Source: Streptomyces stelliscabiei (GTDB lineage: Bacteria > Actinomycetota > Actinomycetes > Streptomycetales > Streptomycetaceae). From it: a DNA stretch of 64,000 bases. The stretch covers positions 1,116,001 to 1,180,000 of the forward strand of contig NZ_JADBGF010000001.1 in assembly GCF_014873495.1 (NCBI RefSeq), read 5' to 3'. The position numbers were made by a program, and so were the translations under genes. Positions 42,067 to 51,561 of this stretch are shown here, piece by piece. The notes under the pieces were generated by a model. That model did not search any database. It was not told where the DNA came from and worked only from the letters and a program-made list of their open reading frames with translations. The first letter of the stretch is position 1. Each line of letters starts with the position of its first letter.

Positions 42067-43731
42067 ATGGCGGACACCGCGACCGCCGCGGCGAACGGCG
42101 GCGGGCATCCCGCCGCCGGGAGTCCCGCCCCGGTGGCCGAGGCCACCGGCATCAGCAAGAGGTTCGGAGCCACCGTCGCGCTGCGCGACGCCCGGATCAC
42201 CATCGCCCCCGGCGAGTCGCACGCGCTGGTCGGCCGCAACGGCGCCGGCAAGTCGACGCTGGTGTCCGTCCTGACCGGACTGCAGCCCGCCGACACCGGG
42301 ACCCTGCGCTTCTCCGGCGAGGCGGCGCCCGCCGTCGGCGACATCGACGCCTGGCGCTCCAAGGTCGCCTGCGTGTACCAGAAGTCGACGATCATCCCCG
42401 ACCTGACCGTCGCCGAGAACCTCTTCCTGAACCGGCAGAGCGACGGCGCGATGCGGCCCATCCGCTGGAAGCACCTGCGGTCGCGGGCCGAGGAGTTGCT
42501 CGCCGGATACGGCGTGGACGTGAAGGCCGACGCGCGGGCGAGGGATCTCACCGTCGAACAGCGGCAGTTCGTGGAGATCGCGCGGGCGCTGTCGTTCGGC
42601 GCGCGCTTCATCATCCTCGACGAACCGACCGCGAAGCTCGACGCCCGCGGCATCCACCGCCTCTTCGACAAGCTCCGTGACCTCCAGCGCCAGGGCGTCG
42701 CCTTCCTCTTCATCTCGCACCATCTGCAAGAGGTGTACGACCTCTGCACCACCGTCACCGTCTACCGCGACGCGGCCCACATCCTGACCGCGCCCGTCGC
42801 CGGACTCGGCCACCAGGCGCTGGTGGAGGCCATGACCGGGGAGAGCACCGTCACGGCGGCGGCAGCCGTAGAGAACCGCGCCCCGGTCCGGTCCGACGCA
42901 CCCGCACTCCTCACCGTCGAGGGCCTCACCCTGCCCGGCGCCTGCGAGAACCTGTCGCTGTCGGTGCGCGCGGGCGAGGTGGTCGGTCTCGCCGGCGCCG
43001 CGGCCAGCGGCAACGTACGGGTCGGCGAGAGCGTCGCCGGGCTGCACCGCCCCGAGCAGGGCACGATCTGTGTCGGCGGGCGGCGGGTGCGCGGCGGCAG
43101 CGTGCCGTCGGCGCTCGCCGTCGGCGTCGGGCTGGTCCCGGAGGACCGGCATCTGCAGGGCCTGGTCAACAACCGCAGCGTGGCGGAGAACGCCACCCTC
43201 ACCGTCACGGACCAGCTCGGCCCGTACGGCACGGTGCTGCCCGCCCGGACCAGGACCTTCGCCCAGCGCATGATCCGCGACCTCGACATCAAGACGCCGG
43301 GCGGGTCCACTCCCGTGTCGGCCCTGTCGGGCGGCAACCAGCAGAAGGTCGTCGTCGCCCGCGCCCTGGCCACCGACCCCCAGGTACTGGTCGCCATCCG
43401 CCCCACCAACGGGGTGGACGTCAAGTCCAAGGAGTTCCTGCTGCGCCGGATCCGGCAGGTCGCCGACGGGGGGAAGGCCGCGCTGATCGTCTCCGACGAG
43501 CTGGACGACCTGAAGGTCTGCGACCGGCTCGTGGTGATGTTCCACGGGCGGGCGGTCGCCGAGTTCGACCGCGGCTGGAAGGACGAGCACGTGGTCGCCG
43601 CCATGGAAGGCGTGGCCGGGCGCGTGGCGCCCTCCGCCGACGGCGCCACGGACCGGGCGCAGACGTCCGGCGCCGCTTCCGACGACCGGGCGGACGCCGC
43701 CCCGGACACCACCGAAGAGCACGGAAGGTAG
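42067..43731 (+). CDS. Sugar ABC transporter ATPase (two nucleotide-binding domains)
   Basis: 554 residues, RbsA-like with two ATPase halves. The first has an intact Walker A VGRNGAGKSTLVSVL, Walker B FIILDEPTAKLD and switch His ISHHLQEV, but its signature reads LTVEQRQFVEIARAL instead of LSGGQ. The second has a poor Walker A (LAGAAASGNVRVG), an intact signature LSGGNQQKVVVARAL and a Walker B lacking the Asp-Glu pair (VLVAIRPTNGVD). One composite site (first-half Walker with second-half signature) could be active, as in other asymmetric sugar importers. The ~45 C-terminal residues are Ala/Asp-rich. ATG at 42067. Confidence 0.88.
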   Translation: MADTATAAANGGGHPAAGSPAPVAEATGISKRFGATVALRDARITIAPGESHALVGRNGAGKSTLVSVLTGLQPADTGTLRFSGEAAPAVGDIDAWRSKVACVYQKSTIIPDLTVAENLFLNRQSDGAMRPIRWKHLRSRAEELLAGYGVDVKADARARDLTVEQRQFVEIARALSFGARFIILDEPTAKLDARGIHRLFDKLRDLQRQGVAFLFISHHLQEVYDLCTTVTVYRDAAHILTAPVAGLGHQALVEAMTGESTVTAAAAVENRAPVRSDAPALLTVEGLTLPGACENLSLSVRAGEVVGLAGAAASGNVRVGESVAGLHRPEQGTICVGGRRVRGGSVPSALAVGVGLVPEDRHLQGLVNNRSVAENATLTVTDQLGPYGTVLPARTRTFAQRMIRDLDIKTPGGSTPVSALSGGNQQKVVVARALATDPQVLVAIRPTNGVDVKSKEFLLRRIRQVADGGKAALIVSDELDDLKVCDRLVVMFHGRAVAEFDRGWKDEHVVAAMEGVAGRVAPSADGATDRAQTSGAASDDRADAAPDTTEEHGR

Positions 43732-43733
43732 TC

Positions 43734-44774
43734 ATGTCCGCCACCACTGATGTCACCGACCCCGCCACGAGCACGGCGCGGGAGACCACCGGGGACACCC
43801 GCCGCGGGCTCGACCTCGGTCGCTTCCGTGAGCTGTCCCTGGTCCCGGCGATCCTCGTCCTCGGACTGATCGGGTTCATCGTCTCGCCGGCCTTCCTGAC
43901 CGCCGACAACCTCATCGGCGTGGCCCAGCAGTCCACCGAGCTGAGCCTGCTGGTGCTGGCCACCGCCCTGATCCTGGTCTGCGGCCGGATGGACCTGTCC
44001 CTGGAGTCCACCATCGGCGTGGCGCCCGTCATCGCCGTCTGGCTGGTCCTGCCGACCAGCGGCGCCCGGTTCACCGGGCTCGGGCTGCTGCCCGAGTGGA
44101 CGGCCGTACCGCTGTGTCTTCTGGTGGGCGTGGTGATCGGGGCCGTCAACGGGTTCCTGATCCTGAAGCTGCGCCTCAACGGGTTCATCGTCACCCTCGG
44201 CATGCTCACCATGCTGCGCGGTCTCCAGGTCGCCCTGTCCGAGGGCCAGTCCATCGTCGAGCTGCCCTCCTCCTTCACCTACCTGGGCAAGGCGTCCTGG
44301 CTCGGTGTGCCGGCCGCGATCTGGATCTGTGTGGTGCTGTTCGCCCTCGGCGGCAGCGCGCTGGCCTGGCTGCGGCACGGCCGGGCGCTGTACGCGATCG
44401 GCGGCAACGCGGAGGCGGCCCGCACCGCCGGTATCCGGGTGGACCGGATCGTGTGGGCGGTGCTGATCCTCGGCAGTGTGCTGGCCGCGTTCGCCGGCAT
44501 CCTCTACAGCGGTCACTACGGCTCGATCTCCGCCACCCAGGGCAGCGGCTGGATCTTCCAGGTCTTCGCCGCGACCGTCATCGGCGGGGTGAGCCTCAAC
44601 GGCGGCAAGGGCTCGGTGTTCGGCGCGCTCACCGGTGTGCTGACGCTCCAGCTCGTCGTCAACGTCATGACGCTGGCCGGTGTCCCGCCGCTGTGGAACC
44701 AGTTCCTCAACGGCGCGATCATCATCGTCGCACTGATCATCTCCCGCTTCGCCTCGGGCGAGAAGCAGGAGTAG
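43734..44774 (+). CDS. Sugar ABC transporter permease
   Basis: 346 residues of the RbsC/BPD_transp_2 family with about nine to ten membrane helices: QQSTELSLLVLATALILVCGRMDLSLES, GVVIGAVNGFLILKLRLNGFIVTLGMLT (key parts only) and the cytoplasmic RHGRALYAIGGNAEAARTAG loop that contacts the ATPase. ATG at 43734, two bases after the ATPase stop. No second permease gene, so it probably forms a homodimer. Confidence 0.9.
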   Translation: MSATTDVTDPATSTARETTGDTRRGLDLGRFRELSLVPAILVLGLIGFIVSPAFLTADNLIGVAQQSTELSLLVLATALILVCGRMDLSLESTIGVAPVIAVWLVLPTSGARFTGLGLLPEWTAVPLCLLVGVVIGAVNGFLILKLRLNGFIVTLGMLTMLRGLQVALSEGQSIVELPSSFTYLGKASWLGVPAAIWICVVLFALGGSALAWLRHGRALYAIGGNAEAARTAGIRVDRIVWAVLILGSVLAAFAGILYSGHYGSISATQGSGWIFQVFAATVIGGVSLNGGKGSVFGALTGVLTLQLVVNVMTLAGVPPLWNQFLNGAIIIVALIISRFASGEKQE

Positions 44775-44796
44775 GCCCGCAACAGAAAGGCCTCTC

Positions 44797-45498
44797 ATGG
44801 CACTGACCGACGAGGCGATGGACAAGATCAAGGCGATGATCGTGGCCGGTGAGCTTGCGCCGGGCTCCCGCCTGCCCAAGGAGGAGATCCTCGCCGCCCA
44901 GCTCGGCCTGTCCCGCAGCTCGCTGCGGGAGGCGGTACGGGCCCTGACCGCGATGCGCATCCTCGTCACCCGGCAGGGCGACGGCACCTATGTGTCCAGC
45001 CTGGAGCCGCACCTGCTGCTGGAGACGCTCTCCTTCGCCTCGGACGTCTCCCAGGGGCGGACGGCCCTGCAACTGCTCCAGGTACGGCGGCTGCTGGAAC
45101 CCCAGGCCACCGGGACGGCCGCCGCCCTGCTCTGCGCCGACGACCTCCGGGACCTCGGCACCATCCTGGAGAAGTCGCGGGCCGCCGCCACGGTCGAGGA
45201 GTTCGTCGGCCACGACATCGCCTTCCACCTGCGGATCGTGGAGGCGGTCGGCAACCCGGTGCTGTCCATGCTGCTCCGGGTGCTCTCCACCCGGACCCAG
45301 CGGGCCCGGATCGTCCGGGGCACCCGCACCGAGCGGGCCGTGGAGCACGCGCACCGGGAGCACGAGGAGATCCTGCGCGCCCTGCGGGCCCGTGACGCCG
45401 CCCTGGCGGTCTCCGCCGCGACGGTCCATGTCGCGGCCGTGGAGCAGTGGATGGCGGCCGGGCTCGACGAGGACCCCCTCGGCGCGATCGAGGACTGA
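44797..45498 (+). CDS. GntR/FadR-family (FCD) regulator of the sugar locus
   Basis: 233 residues: an N-terminal winged helix (LPKEEILAAQLGLSRSSLREAVRAL, core LSRSSLREAVRAL) and a C-terminal all-helical FCD ligand domain with metal/ligand residues in HDIAFHLRIVEAVGN and HREHEEILRAL. ATG at 44797, 22 bases after the permease stop, so it is in the importer operon. FCD regulators usually bind sugar acids; a pathway acid such as L-fuconate or its keto-deoxy product is a reasonable inducer. The three 15-bp palindromes at 40548-40793 are its candidate sites. Confidence 0.88.
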   Translation: MALTDEAMDKIKAMIVAGELAPGSRLPKEEILAAQLGLSRSSLREAVRALTAMRILVTRQGDGTYVSSLEPHLLLETLSFASDVSQGRTALQLLQVRRLLEPQATGTAAALLCADDLRDLGTILEKSRAAATVEEFVGHDIAFHLRIVEAVGNPVLSMLLRVLSTRTQRARIVRGTRTERAVEHAHREHEEILRALRARDAALAVSAATVHVAAVEQWMAAGLDEDPLGAIED

Positions 45499-45536
45499 CC
45501 GCGCGGAGGGGCCAGGGGGGTGTCAGGATCCGGCGC

Positions 45537-46859
45537 TCACATGCCGGTGGCGTCCACCAGGTCACCTAGGTCGACGAACTTGAAGCCGGTGGACGTGCGG
45601 GTGCCGCCCTCCCCGTCCGGGACCGCGGGGGTCTCCTGGCCGTCCTGGACGACGAGGAGGCCGCGCGGATAGCGGTGGCCGAGCGGGGCGTTGAGGACGG
45701 CGGCGCCGTCGCACTCCTGCACCCCGTCGAGGGTGTCCGACGCGGCCCCGATCCGGAAGCCGCCCTCGTACCCGTTCCCTTCGCCCACCTCGCGGTCGTA
45801 CAGGGCGAAGGTGTCGTCGCCCTGGCTGGAGGCGAGCAAGTGGCCGTCCCCGTGCCGTTCCTGATAGAGCGTCAGGCCCTCGACGTCGGCCGAGAGCCGC
45901 TTACCGCCGAAACCGGGGTCGGCACCCGGCACGCACTCCTCGCTCTCCTCGTCGTAGGTGCCGGGGACGCCGTACTCCCGGGTCCTGTCGACCAGGACCG
46001 GCCTGCCGGTGAGGTCGGCGCGCAGCCGCCAGATGCCGATGTCCTCCTGGCCGGCGTACAGGGTGCCCGTGGCGGGATCGACGGCCATGCCCTCCACCTG
46101 CGGAAGTTCCCCGGGCTCGCCGCAGGGGCTCCACGTCGTGCCGTCGGGCAGCCGGAAGGAGGAGGGCAGGTCGAGGGTGCGGATCCTGCGGTAGCCGACT
46201 GTGCCGTCGGCCGCCGGGAGGAGTTCGAGCAGGGCGAGGCGGGTGCGCTCACGGCGGCTGACCAGGGCGTAGGAGCGGCCGGTGGCCTTGTCCGTCCAGG
46301 TGGCGAGGCCGTACGCGGTGCGCTGGTCGTTGATCTCGGCCTGGTCGGCGGAGAACACGGGGGCGGCGTCCGGGTCGGTGATGTCGGTCAGCGGCCGCTT
46401 CGGGCGGGCGGGGTCGATGCGGTAGATCCGCAGCCGGTCGTTGCCCCGGTCGCTGACCACGGCCACGTCGGTCCGGCCCGCCGGGGTGCGCAGGCCGGTG
46501 ACGAGGTCGACGTTGTTGTAGCGGCCGGGGGCGTCGTCCCGTGTCGGCGGCTTCGGCGCGGACAGCGACTGCACCGGGCGGGCGTCCAGGTCGTAGACGC
46601 GCAGCCCGCCCTCCTTCGCGGTGGCGACGACGAGACTGCGGCCGGGGTCGGCGGGGTTCCGCCAGATCGCCGGGTCGTCGGCGTCGGAGCTGCCGCCGGC
46701 CTCGTCGTCGTACAGCGCGGCCGACTCGCTCGTCGCGGTCACCGTCGGGAGCGCGGACCCACCCGCTCCCGCACCCGCGGGGGACGCCGCGAGCGTGACG
46801 GTCAGCGCGGTGACCGTGGCGAGGAGGGCGGCTCTTGCGGCAGTGCGGGGCTTTCTCAC
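45537..46859 (-). CDS. Secreted beta-propeller phytase (3-phytase)
   Basis: 440 residues. Signal peptide from the GTG at 46859 (AAGGAAG upstream) ending near LAASPAGAGA; then a six-blade propeller with DDPAIWRNPADPGRSLVVATAKEGGLRVYDL, YNNVDLVTG, VSDRGNDRLRIYRI, VEGMAVDPATGTLYAGQEDIGIWR and VEGLTLY blocks (quoted only as landmarks), the calcium- and phytate-binding residues of this family. It releases phosphate from phytate outside the cell. Convergent with the GntR gene. I saw no convincing PHO box upstream in the right orientation. Confidence 0.88.
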   Translation of the reverse strand: MRKPRTAARAALLATVTALTVTLAASPAGAGAGGSALPTVTATSESAALYDDEAGGSSDADDPAIWRNPADPGRSLVVATAKEGGLRVYDLDARPVQSLSAPKPPTRDDAPGRYNNVDLVTGLRTPAGRTDVAVVSDRGNDRLRIYRIDPARPKRPLTDITDPDAAPVFSADQAEINDQRTAYGLATWTDKATGRSYALVSRRERTRLALLELLPAADGTVGYRRIRTLDLPSSFRLPDGTTWSPCGEPGELPQVEGMAVDPATGTLYAGQEDIGIWRLRADLTGRPVLVDRTREYGVPGTYDEESEECVPGADPGFGGKRLSADVEGLTLYQERHGDGHLLASSQGDDTFALYDREVGEGNGYEGGFRIGAASDTLDGVQECDGAAVLNAPLGHRYPRGLLVVQDGQETPAVPDGEGGTRTSTGFKFVDLGDLVDATGM

Positions 46860-47004
46860 AGGCGTTCGCTTCCTTACCGTCGTGTGTGCCGTCGATGGCC
46901 GGGACACGCAGAGGGTGCGTGGAGAAGCTTGCGCGCAGGTGCACGTGACCTGTCCATGCCGAAGTCGTCGATCGGCCACGGTTCGGCCGAAGTTCGCCCG
47001 GTCC

Positions 47005-48264
47005 TCACCTCATGTGGCGCGCCGGGCGCGTGGCGAGGTGGAGGAGGTGCTCCAGGGGGCCACGGCGGAACCACCTGGTCCAGACGGTGGCGAGCAGCAT
47101 CGCCACCGAAGCGTAGAGGAGGAGGTCGGCCAGGGCCGGTCCCGTCTCGTCCTTCATGCCGAACTCCCGGATGGCGAGGATGTGCAGCACGTACGCGGTC
47201 AGGGCCGTCATGCCGACCGCGCGTACGGGACCGGCGAGGCGGGTGAGGCGTGGCAGCCGGTCCGTGGCCGTCACACACGCCACCACCACGATCAGCGCGA
47301 CACCGGTGTTGCCGAGAAGGGAGAAGGTCGTCTGGCTGTGCGGCGCGCCCACCAGGAGCCAGACCGCCGGGGTGCCGTCGACGAGGTCGCCGACGGTGTC
47401 GGACCACCAGGCCGAGGCGGCCGGACCCCCGTCGGTGGCGGCGGCGACGGTGGCCCGCGCGTGCGGGACGAGACGCAGGGCCAGCCAGGAGCCGCCGTGG
47501 CCGAGGAGAGCCAGCACGCCTGCGGTGACGGCCAGTCGGGTGCGGACCGTGCGCCGGGTGAGGTCGAGGCGGGCGACGGCCATACCGGCGAGCATGTACG
47601 ACGCCCAGGTGAGCACGGGGTACGCACCCGTGAACAGCAGCTCGACGAACCCGTCCGTGTCGCTGATCCGGGCCAGCGGGTCGGCGGCGATGATCGCGTC
47701 CGCCCGGCTCCCCTGCTCGATCGACTGCCGGACCACGTACAGGACCTGGGGCAGGACGAGCGCGCCGGCGGCGGCGAGGAGTGCGAGGGTCCGGGCGCGC
47801 AGCCGGTACAGCGGGAGGATGACGAGGAAGGTCAGCCCGTAGAAGGCGAGGATCACGTCCACGTCGGTGTCGAGGGCGGTCAGGGCGAACCCCAGGGCGA
47901 TCAGGGCCACGGACCGGATGACCATCCGCGTCACCGCCTGCCGCCCGGCGCGCCCGGTGCGCGGCTGGGGCCGACCGGTGATCAGTACGAGGGTGAAGCC
48001 GGCGAGCAGTGCGAACAGCGCGGAGGAACGGCCCCGCGCCAGCTCCATGACGAGGCCCAGCGGCCCGCCGGCCCCGGGGTCGGGGCCGACATGCGCGGCG
48101 AACATGCCGAGGACGGCGAGCCCCCGGGCCAGATCGACGCCGAGCAGCCGTCCGGTCGAGGGGCCCGGGGAGAGCCCGGCGGGACGGTCGGCGGCGCGCG
48201 GGGTGACGGCGGCCGGCGAAGTCACCGGCCGGGACGACAGGTGCGACGACGTCTCTGATGTCAT
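47005..48264 (-). CDS. Polytopic membrane acyltransferase-like protein (HGSNAT/DUF418)
   Basis: 419 residues with ten to eleven membrane helices. The N-terminal GRLLGVDLARGLAVLGMFAAHVG carries the Asp/Arg/His pattern of heparan-alpha-glucosaminide acetyltransferase-like proteins, and the C-terminal half resembles DUF418 (TTFSLLGNTGVALIVV, ending near WFRRGPLEHLL). Such proteins may move acyl groups across the membrane onto cell-surface or secreted molecules; the substrate is unknown. ATG at 48264. Divergent from a two-component pair, which could regulate it. Confidence 0.75.
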   Translation of the reverse strand: MTSETSSHLSSRPVTSPAAVTPRAADRPAGLSPGPSTGRLLGVDLARGLAVLGMFAAHVGPDPGAGGPLGLVMELARGRSSALFALLAGFTLVLITGRPQPRTGRAGRQAVTRMVIRSVALIALGFALTALDTDVDVILAFYGLTFLVILPLYRLRARTLALLAAAGALVLPQVLYVVRQSIEQGSRADAIIAADPLARISDTDGFVELLFTGAYPVLTWASYMLAGMAVARLDLTRRTVRTRLAVTAGVLALLGHGGSWLALRLVPHARATVAAATDGGPAASAWWSDTVGDLVDGTPAVWLLVGAPHSQTTFSLLGNTGVALIVVVACVTATDRLPRLTRLAGPVRAVGMTALTAYVLHILAIREFGMKDETGPALADLLLYASVAMLLATVWTRWFRRGPLEHLLHLATRPARHMR

Positions 48265-48454
48265 GGCCTTCAGCGTCGGGGGCGCGAGGGGCGCGAACCC
48301 ATCCGGCGGGCGGCTGGACGATTCCCGCCGACCGGCCGGGGTCACCCCCGCCAGGTGACCGGAAACCGGGAGAAAAGGGAACCCGGCGGCGGTCCCGGAC
48401 GTCGTAGGTGTTCGGGACAGCTCCAGAGGTGGTCCGACGGCGAGCGGAGCACGG

Positions 48455-49132
48455 GTGATCCGGGTACTGGTGGTCGACGACGAAGCCCTCATCCGCACGG
48501 GCTTCGAGCACATCCTCAACTCCGCGGACGACATCGACGTGGTGGCGGCGGTCCCCGGCGGCCGCGCGGTCCACGCCGTACGGGAACTGCGCCCCGAGGT
48601 CGTCCTGCTGGACATCCGGATGCCGGACGTGGACGGGCTCACCGTCCTCGCCGAACTCCGCGGACTCCCCCGCCCTCCCGTGGTGGCCATGCTCACCACC
48701 TTCGACATGGACGAGTACGTGGCCGCCGCCCTGCGCTCGGGGGCCGCGGGATTCCTCCTCAAGGACACCGACCCGGAACAACTGCCGTATCTCGTACGCA
48801 CCTTGGCGGCGGGCGGGGTCGTGCTGTCGTCGCGGGTGACCCGCACCGTCGTCGACGGCTATCTGGACAACGGTCCCCGGCAGGCCGCCGTCCGGCTCGT
48901 CGGGCGGCTCACCGCACGCGAGCGGGCCGTGCTCGTCCTCATCACCGAGGGGCTGTCCAACACCGACATCGGTGACCGGCTGCATCTGAGCACCGGGACG
49001 GTCAAGGACCATGTGAGCGCGCTGCTCACCAAGCTGGAGGTGGGCAGCCGGGTGCAGGCGGCGCTGCTGGCCGAGCGCTCCGGTCTGCTCAGGCCGTCGC
49101 GTCCCGTCGGTGACGAGGGGGTCGGCGGATGA
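48455..49132 (+). CDS. NarL/LuxR-family response regulator
   Basis: 225 residues: receiver domain with VVDDEALIRTG acidic pocket, phospho-Asp in VVLLDIRMPDVDGL (about residue 53) and Lys in FLLKDTDPEQ, then a GerE-type helix-turn-helix LTARERAVLVLITEGLSNTDIG with STGTVKDHVSALLTKLEV. GTG at 48455. The stop overlaps the kinase start (ATGA), marking a cognate pair. Divergent from the membrane acyltransferase. Confidence 0.92.
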   Translation: MIRVLVVDDEALIRTGFEHILNSADDIDVVAAVPGGRAVHAVRELRPEVVLLDIRMPDVDGLTVLAELRGLPRPPVVAMLTTFDMDEYVAAALRSGAAGFLLKDTDPEQLPYLVRTLAAGGVVLSSRVTRTVVDGYLDNGPRQAAVRLVGRLTARERAVLVLITEGLSNTDIGDRLHLSTGTVKDHVSALLTKLEVGSRVQAALLAERSGLLRPSRPVGDEGVGG

Positions 49133-50250
49133 GGCGCCCCGCCCGCATCCCGCACGGGCCCGCCATGGACGCGGTGCTCGTCGCCGCCTCGCTGCTGGAC
49201 GTGTGGATCCACGACGTGGGCCCCCATCATCCCCGGGAGCTGGCCGCCGCCCTGCTCGCGCCCCTGGCGCTGCCCCTGCGCCGCAGGCTGCCGCTGCCGA
49301 CCTTCCTGCTCACCCTGCCGACGGCCCTGTTCACCGACGCGGTGTTCGCCACGCTGGTGGCGCTGTACACCCTCGCCTCGCGCACCCATCACCGGGTGCT
49401 GCTGGCCGTGTGCGCGCTGGCGTTCACCGTATGCGACCTCACCTGGTGGTCGTGGCCGTCACCGGAGTTCACCGACCTCGACGACCGCCAGGCACTGATC
49501 CCCCTGTCCTACAGCGTGGCCCAGGCGACCGCGCCCCTCTTCCTCGGGCAGCTCGTCCAGGCCCGCCGGCAGCTGTCCCTGCGGCTCGTCGAGGTCTCCG
49601 AGGCGCGTGAGCACGAGCGGCTGCTGATCGCGCAGAGCGTCCTGGCGAAGGAACGCGCCCAGCTCGCCCGCGAGATGCACGACGCGGTCTCCCACCAGGT
49701 CAGCCTGATCGCCGTGCGCGCCGGAGCCCTCCAGGTCGGCAGCCGGGACCCGGAGGCGAAGGAGGCCGCGGCCACGATCCGGCGGCTCGGCGTGCAGACC
49801 CTGGACGAACTGCGGCACATGGTCGGCGTGCTGCGCGCCTCCGGCAGCCGTCCCACCGAACTGACCCCGCAGCCCTCCCTCGCCGACCTCGACCGGCTCG
49901 TCTCCGGCAGCGGCATCGACACCGACCTGCGGACGGACCTGCCCGACCACCTCCCGCCGCCCGTGCAGCGTGCCCTCTACCGCACCGTCCAGGAGGCCCT
50001 CACCAACATCCGCAAGCACGCCCCCGGCGCCACGGCCACCGTCCGCCTCGTCCAACGGGACGGCGCCCTGCACGCCACCGTCACCAACACCGCGCCCCGC
50101 CGCCCGGCCCTCTCCCTGCCGGGCGCCCACCACGGCCTGATCGGCCTGCGCCAGCGAGCCGAACTCCTCGGCGGCACGGTCACGTCCAGGCATCTGCGGG
50201 ACGGGGGCTACGAACTGCGGCTGGAGCTGCCCATGGACGGAACACGCTGA
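49129..50250 (+). CDS. Sensor histidine kinase (HisKA_3)
   Basis: 373 residues. Four or five N-terminal membrane helices (residues 15-150), then the dimerisation/phospho-acceptor helix QLAREMHDAVSHQVSLIAVRAG (His in REMHD), and an ATPase domain with VQEALTNIRKHAPGATA and GLIGLRQRAELLGGT. Overlaps the regulator gene by four bases. No extracellular sensor domain is apparent, so it likely senses the membrane or cell envelope, like many Streptomyces NarL-type kinases. Confidence 0.9.
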   Translation: MRRPARIPHGPAMDAVLVAASLLDVWIHDVGPHHPRELAAALLAPLALPLRRRLPLPTFLLTLPTALFTDAVFATLVALYTLASRTHHRVLLAVCALAFTVCDLTWWSWPSPEFTDLDDRQALIPLSYSVAQATAPLFLGQLVQARRQLSLRLVEVSEAREHERLLIAQSVLAKERAQLAREMHDAVSHQVSLIAVRAGALQVGSRDPEAKEAAATIRRLGVQTLDELRHMVGVLRASGSRPTELTPQPSLADLDRLVSGSGIDTDLRTDLPDHLPPPVQRALYRTVQEALTNIRKHAPGATATVRLVQRDGALHATVTNTAPRRPALSLPGAHHGLIGLRQRAELLGGTVTSRHLRDGGYELRLELPMDGTR

Positions 50251-50289
50251 ACCGCCCCCGGGCCGGCCGCGTCCGGCGCCTCGTCGTGT

Positions 50290-51558
50290 TCAGCCGGGGC
50301 CGCGGTCGCAGGAGAGGCTGTCGATCCGTACCGCGTCGGCCATCGCCCGCATACCGGTGTCGTTGGGGTGCAGGTGATCGCCGTTGTCGAAGAACGGCAG
50401 GATGCGCTCGTGGTCGTAGGGGCTGCGCAGGACGCGGTCGAAGTCCGCCACGGCGTCGAACGCGCCGCCGTCGCGGACGAAGGCGTTGACCTCCTGCCGT
50501 ACCGCCTCAGCCGGCGCGTCCCACTCGTACCAGCCCTTGAACGGCCCCACCGTCGCCCCGACGACGCACAGACCGGCCGCGTGCGCGCGGTCGATGATGC
50601 GGCGGTAGCCGTCGACCAGCTCCCCGGCCGTGACACCGGTGTGGGCCTTGATGTCGTTGACGCCCTCGAAGAGGAGGACCGTGCGGACGCCGGGCTGGGA
50701 GAGCACGTCCCGGTCGAGCCGGTTGAGGGCGCTCTGCCCGAGTCCGTCGGCGAGGACCTTGTTGCCGGAGATCCCCTCGTTGGCCACACCCTTGACGTCC
50801 GTGCCGGGATCGGCCGCGAGACGGCGGGCCAGATAGTCGGGCCAGCGGCGGTTCCTGTCGGCGGTGGACTGCCAGCCGTCGGTGATGGAGTCGCCCAGGG
50901 CGACGACCGCGCCGAACTCCGGGTCGGTCCGTACGGTGACGGCGTCCAGGGAGAACCAGGAGCCGGTGGTACCGGTCCAGTTGTCCGCGCCCTCCTCCGC
51001 CACGTGGTCGCCCTCGGCGGTGTACGAGGTCTGCATGGCCATGCCGTGCCCCGTCGCCGGGCCGCCGCCCTCGGACACGTACAGGCTGACCACCAGCGCG
51101 GTCGCGGCCGGCAGCCGTCCGGGCAGCGGATCGCTGAGCACACTCCCGCCGGCGGGTACGATCACGGACCGCTCGCCGCCGAACGTCAGCCGCCGGTTGC
51201 TGCCCGGCACCAGGGCGGCCCCCTCCTTCTGCACGCCCGCGTACCCCCGCCCGAAGGTCAGGGGCCGGTCGCCGAAGGCGTTGGAGAGGCGGACGCGCGC
51301 ACCGGTCCCCCCGGCGCTGGTCCGCACGACGAGCCGGTGACTGCGGTCCGGCACCGTCTCGCCCGTGCGGTCGGCGCTCGCGCCCCAGGTGACGACCTCG
51401 TGCGCCGCCGTCGCAGCCCCGGCGCCCGGCGCGGCGGTGACCGCCGGGGCGGGGGCCGCCGTCGCGGGCGCGATGAACACCAGCGCGGCGGCGACCGGCG
51501 CGAGGAGTGGTAGGGCGAGTCGGCGCGCCGTCAGTCGTGTTCCGTCGTGTCGGAGCAT
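50290..51558 (-). CDS. Secreted SGNH/GDSL hydrolase
   Basis: 422 residues with a signal peptide (LALPLLAPVAAALVFIAPATA). An N-terminal beta-sandwich (about 45-200) precedes the SGNH domain: block I VALGDSITDGW, block III-like FEGVNDIKAHT and block V DNGDHLHPNDTG with the catalytic Asp-His. Family members are esterases acting on acetylated or acylated carbohydrates. It starts three bases after the GH95 stop, so it is translationally linked to that enzyme and may remove acetyl groups from the same polysaccharide. The Asn of block III is retained. Confidence 0.85.
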   Translation of the reverse strand: MLRHDGTRLTARRLALPLLAPVAAALVFIAPATAAPAPAVTAAPGAGAATAAHEVVTWGASADRTGETVPDRSHRLVVRTSAGGTGARVRLSNAFGDRPLTFGRGYAGVQKEGAALVPGSNRRLTFGGERSVIVPAGGSVLSDPLPGRLPAATALVVSLYVSEGGGPATGHGMAMQTSYTAEGDHVAEEGADNWTGTTGSWFSLDAVTVRTDPEFGAVVALGDSITDGWQSTADRNRRWPDYLARRLAADPGTDVKGVANEGISGNKVLADGLGQSALNRLDRDVLSQPGVRTVLLFEGVNDIKAHTGVTAGELVDGYRRIIDRAHAAGLCVVGATVGPFKGWYEWDAPAEAVRQEVNAFVRDGGAFDAVADFDRVLRSPYDHERILPFFDNGDHLHPNDTGMRAMADAVRIDSLSCDRGPG

Positions 51559-51561
51559 CGT

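Noticed and set aside
46981..47002. PHO-box-like direct repeat (GTTCGGC, GTTCGCC, 11-base period) upstream of the phytase gene
   Set aside because: It lies on the opposite strand to the gene and matches only 5 and 6 of 7 core bases.
48265..48454. Inverted CCGGCGGG/CCCGCCG near the divergent acyltransferase and regulator genes
   Set aside because: GC-rich imperfect repeats of this size are frequent by chance in this base composition.
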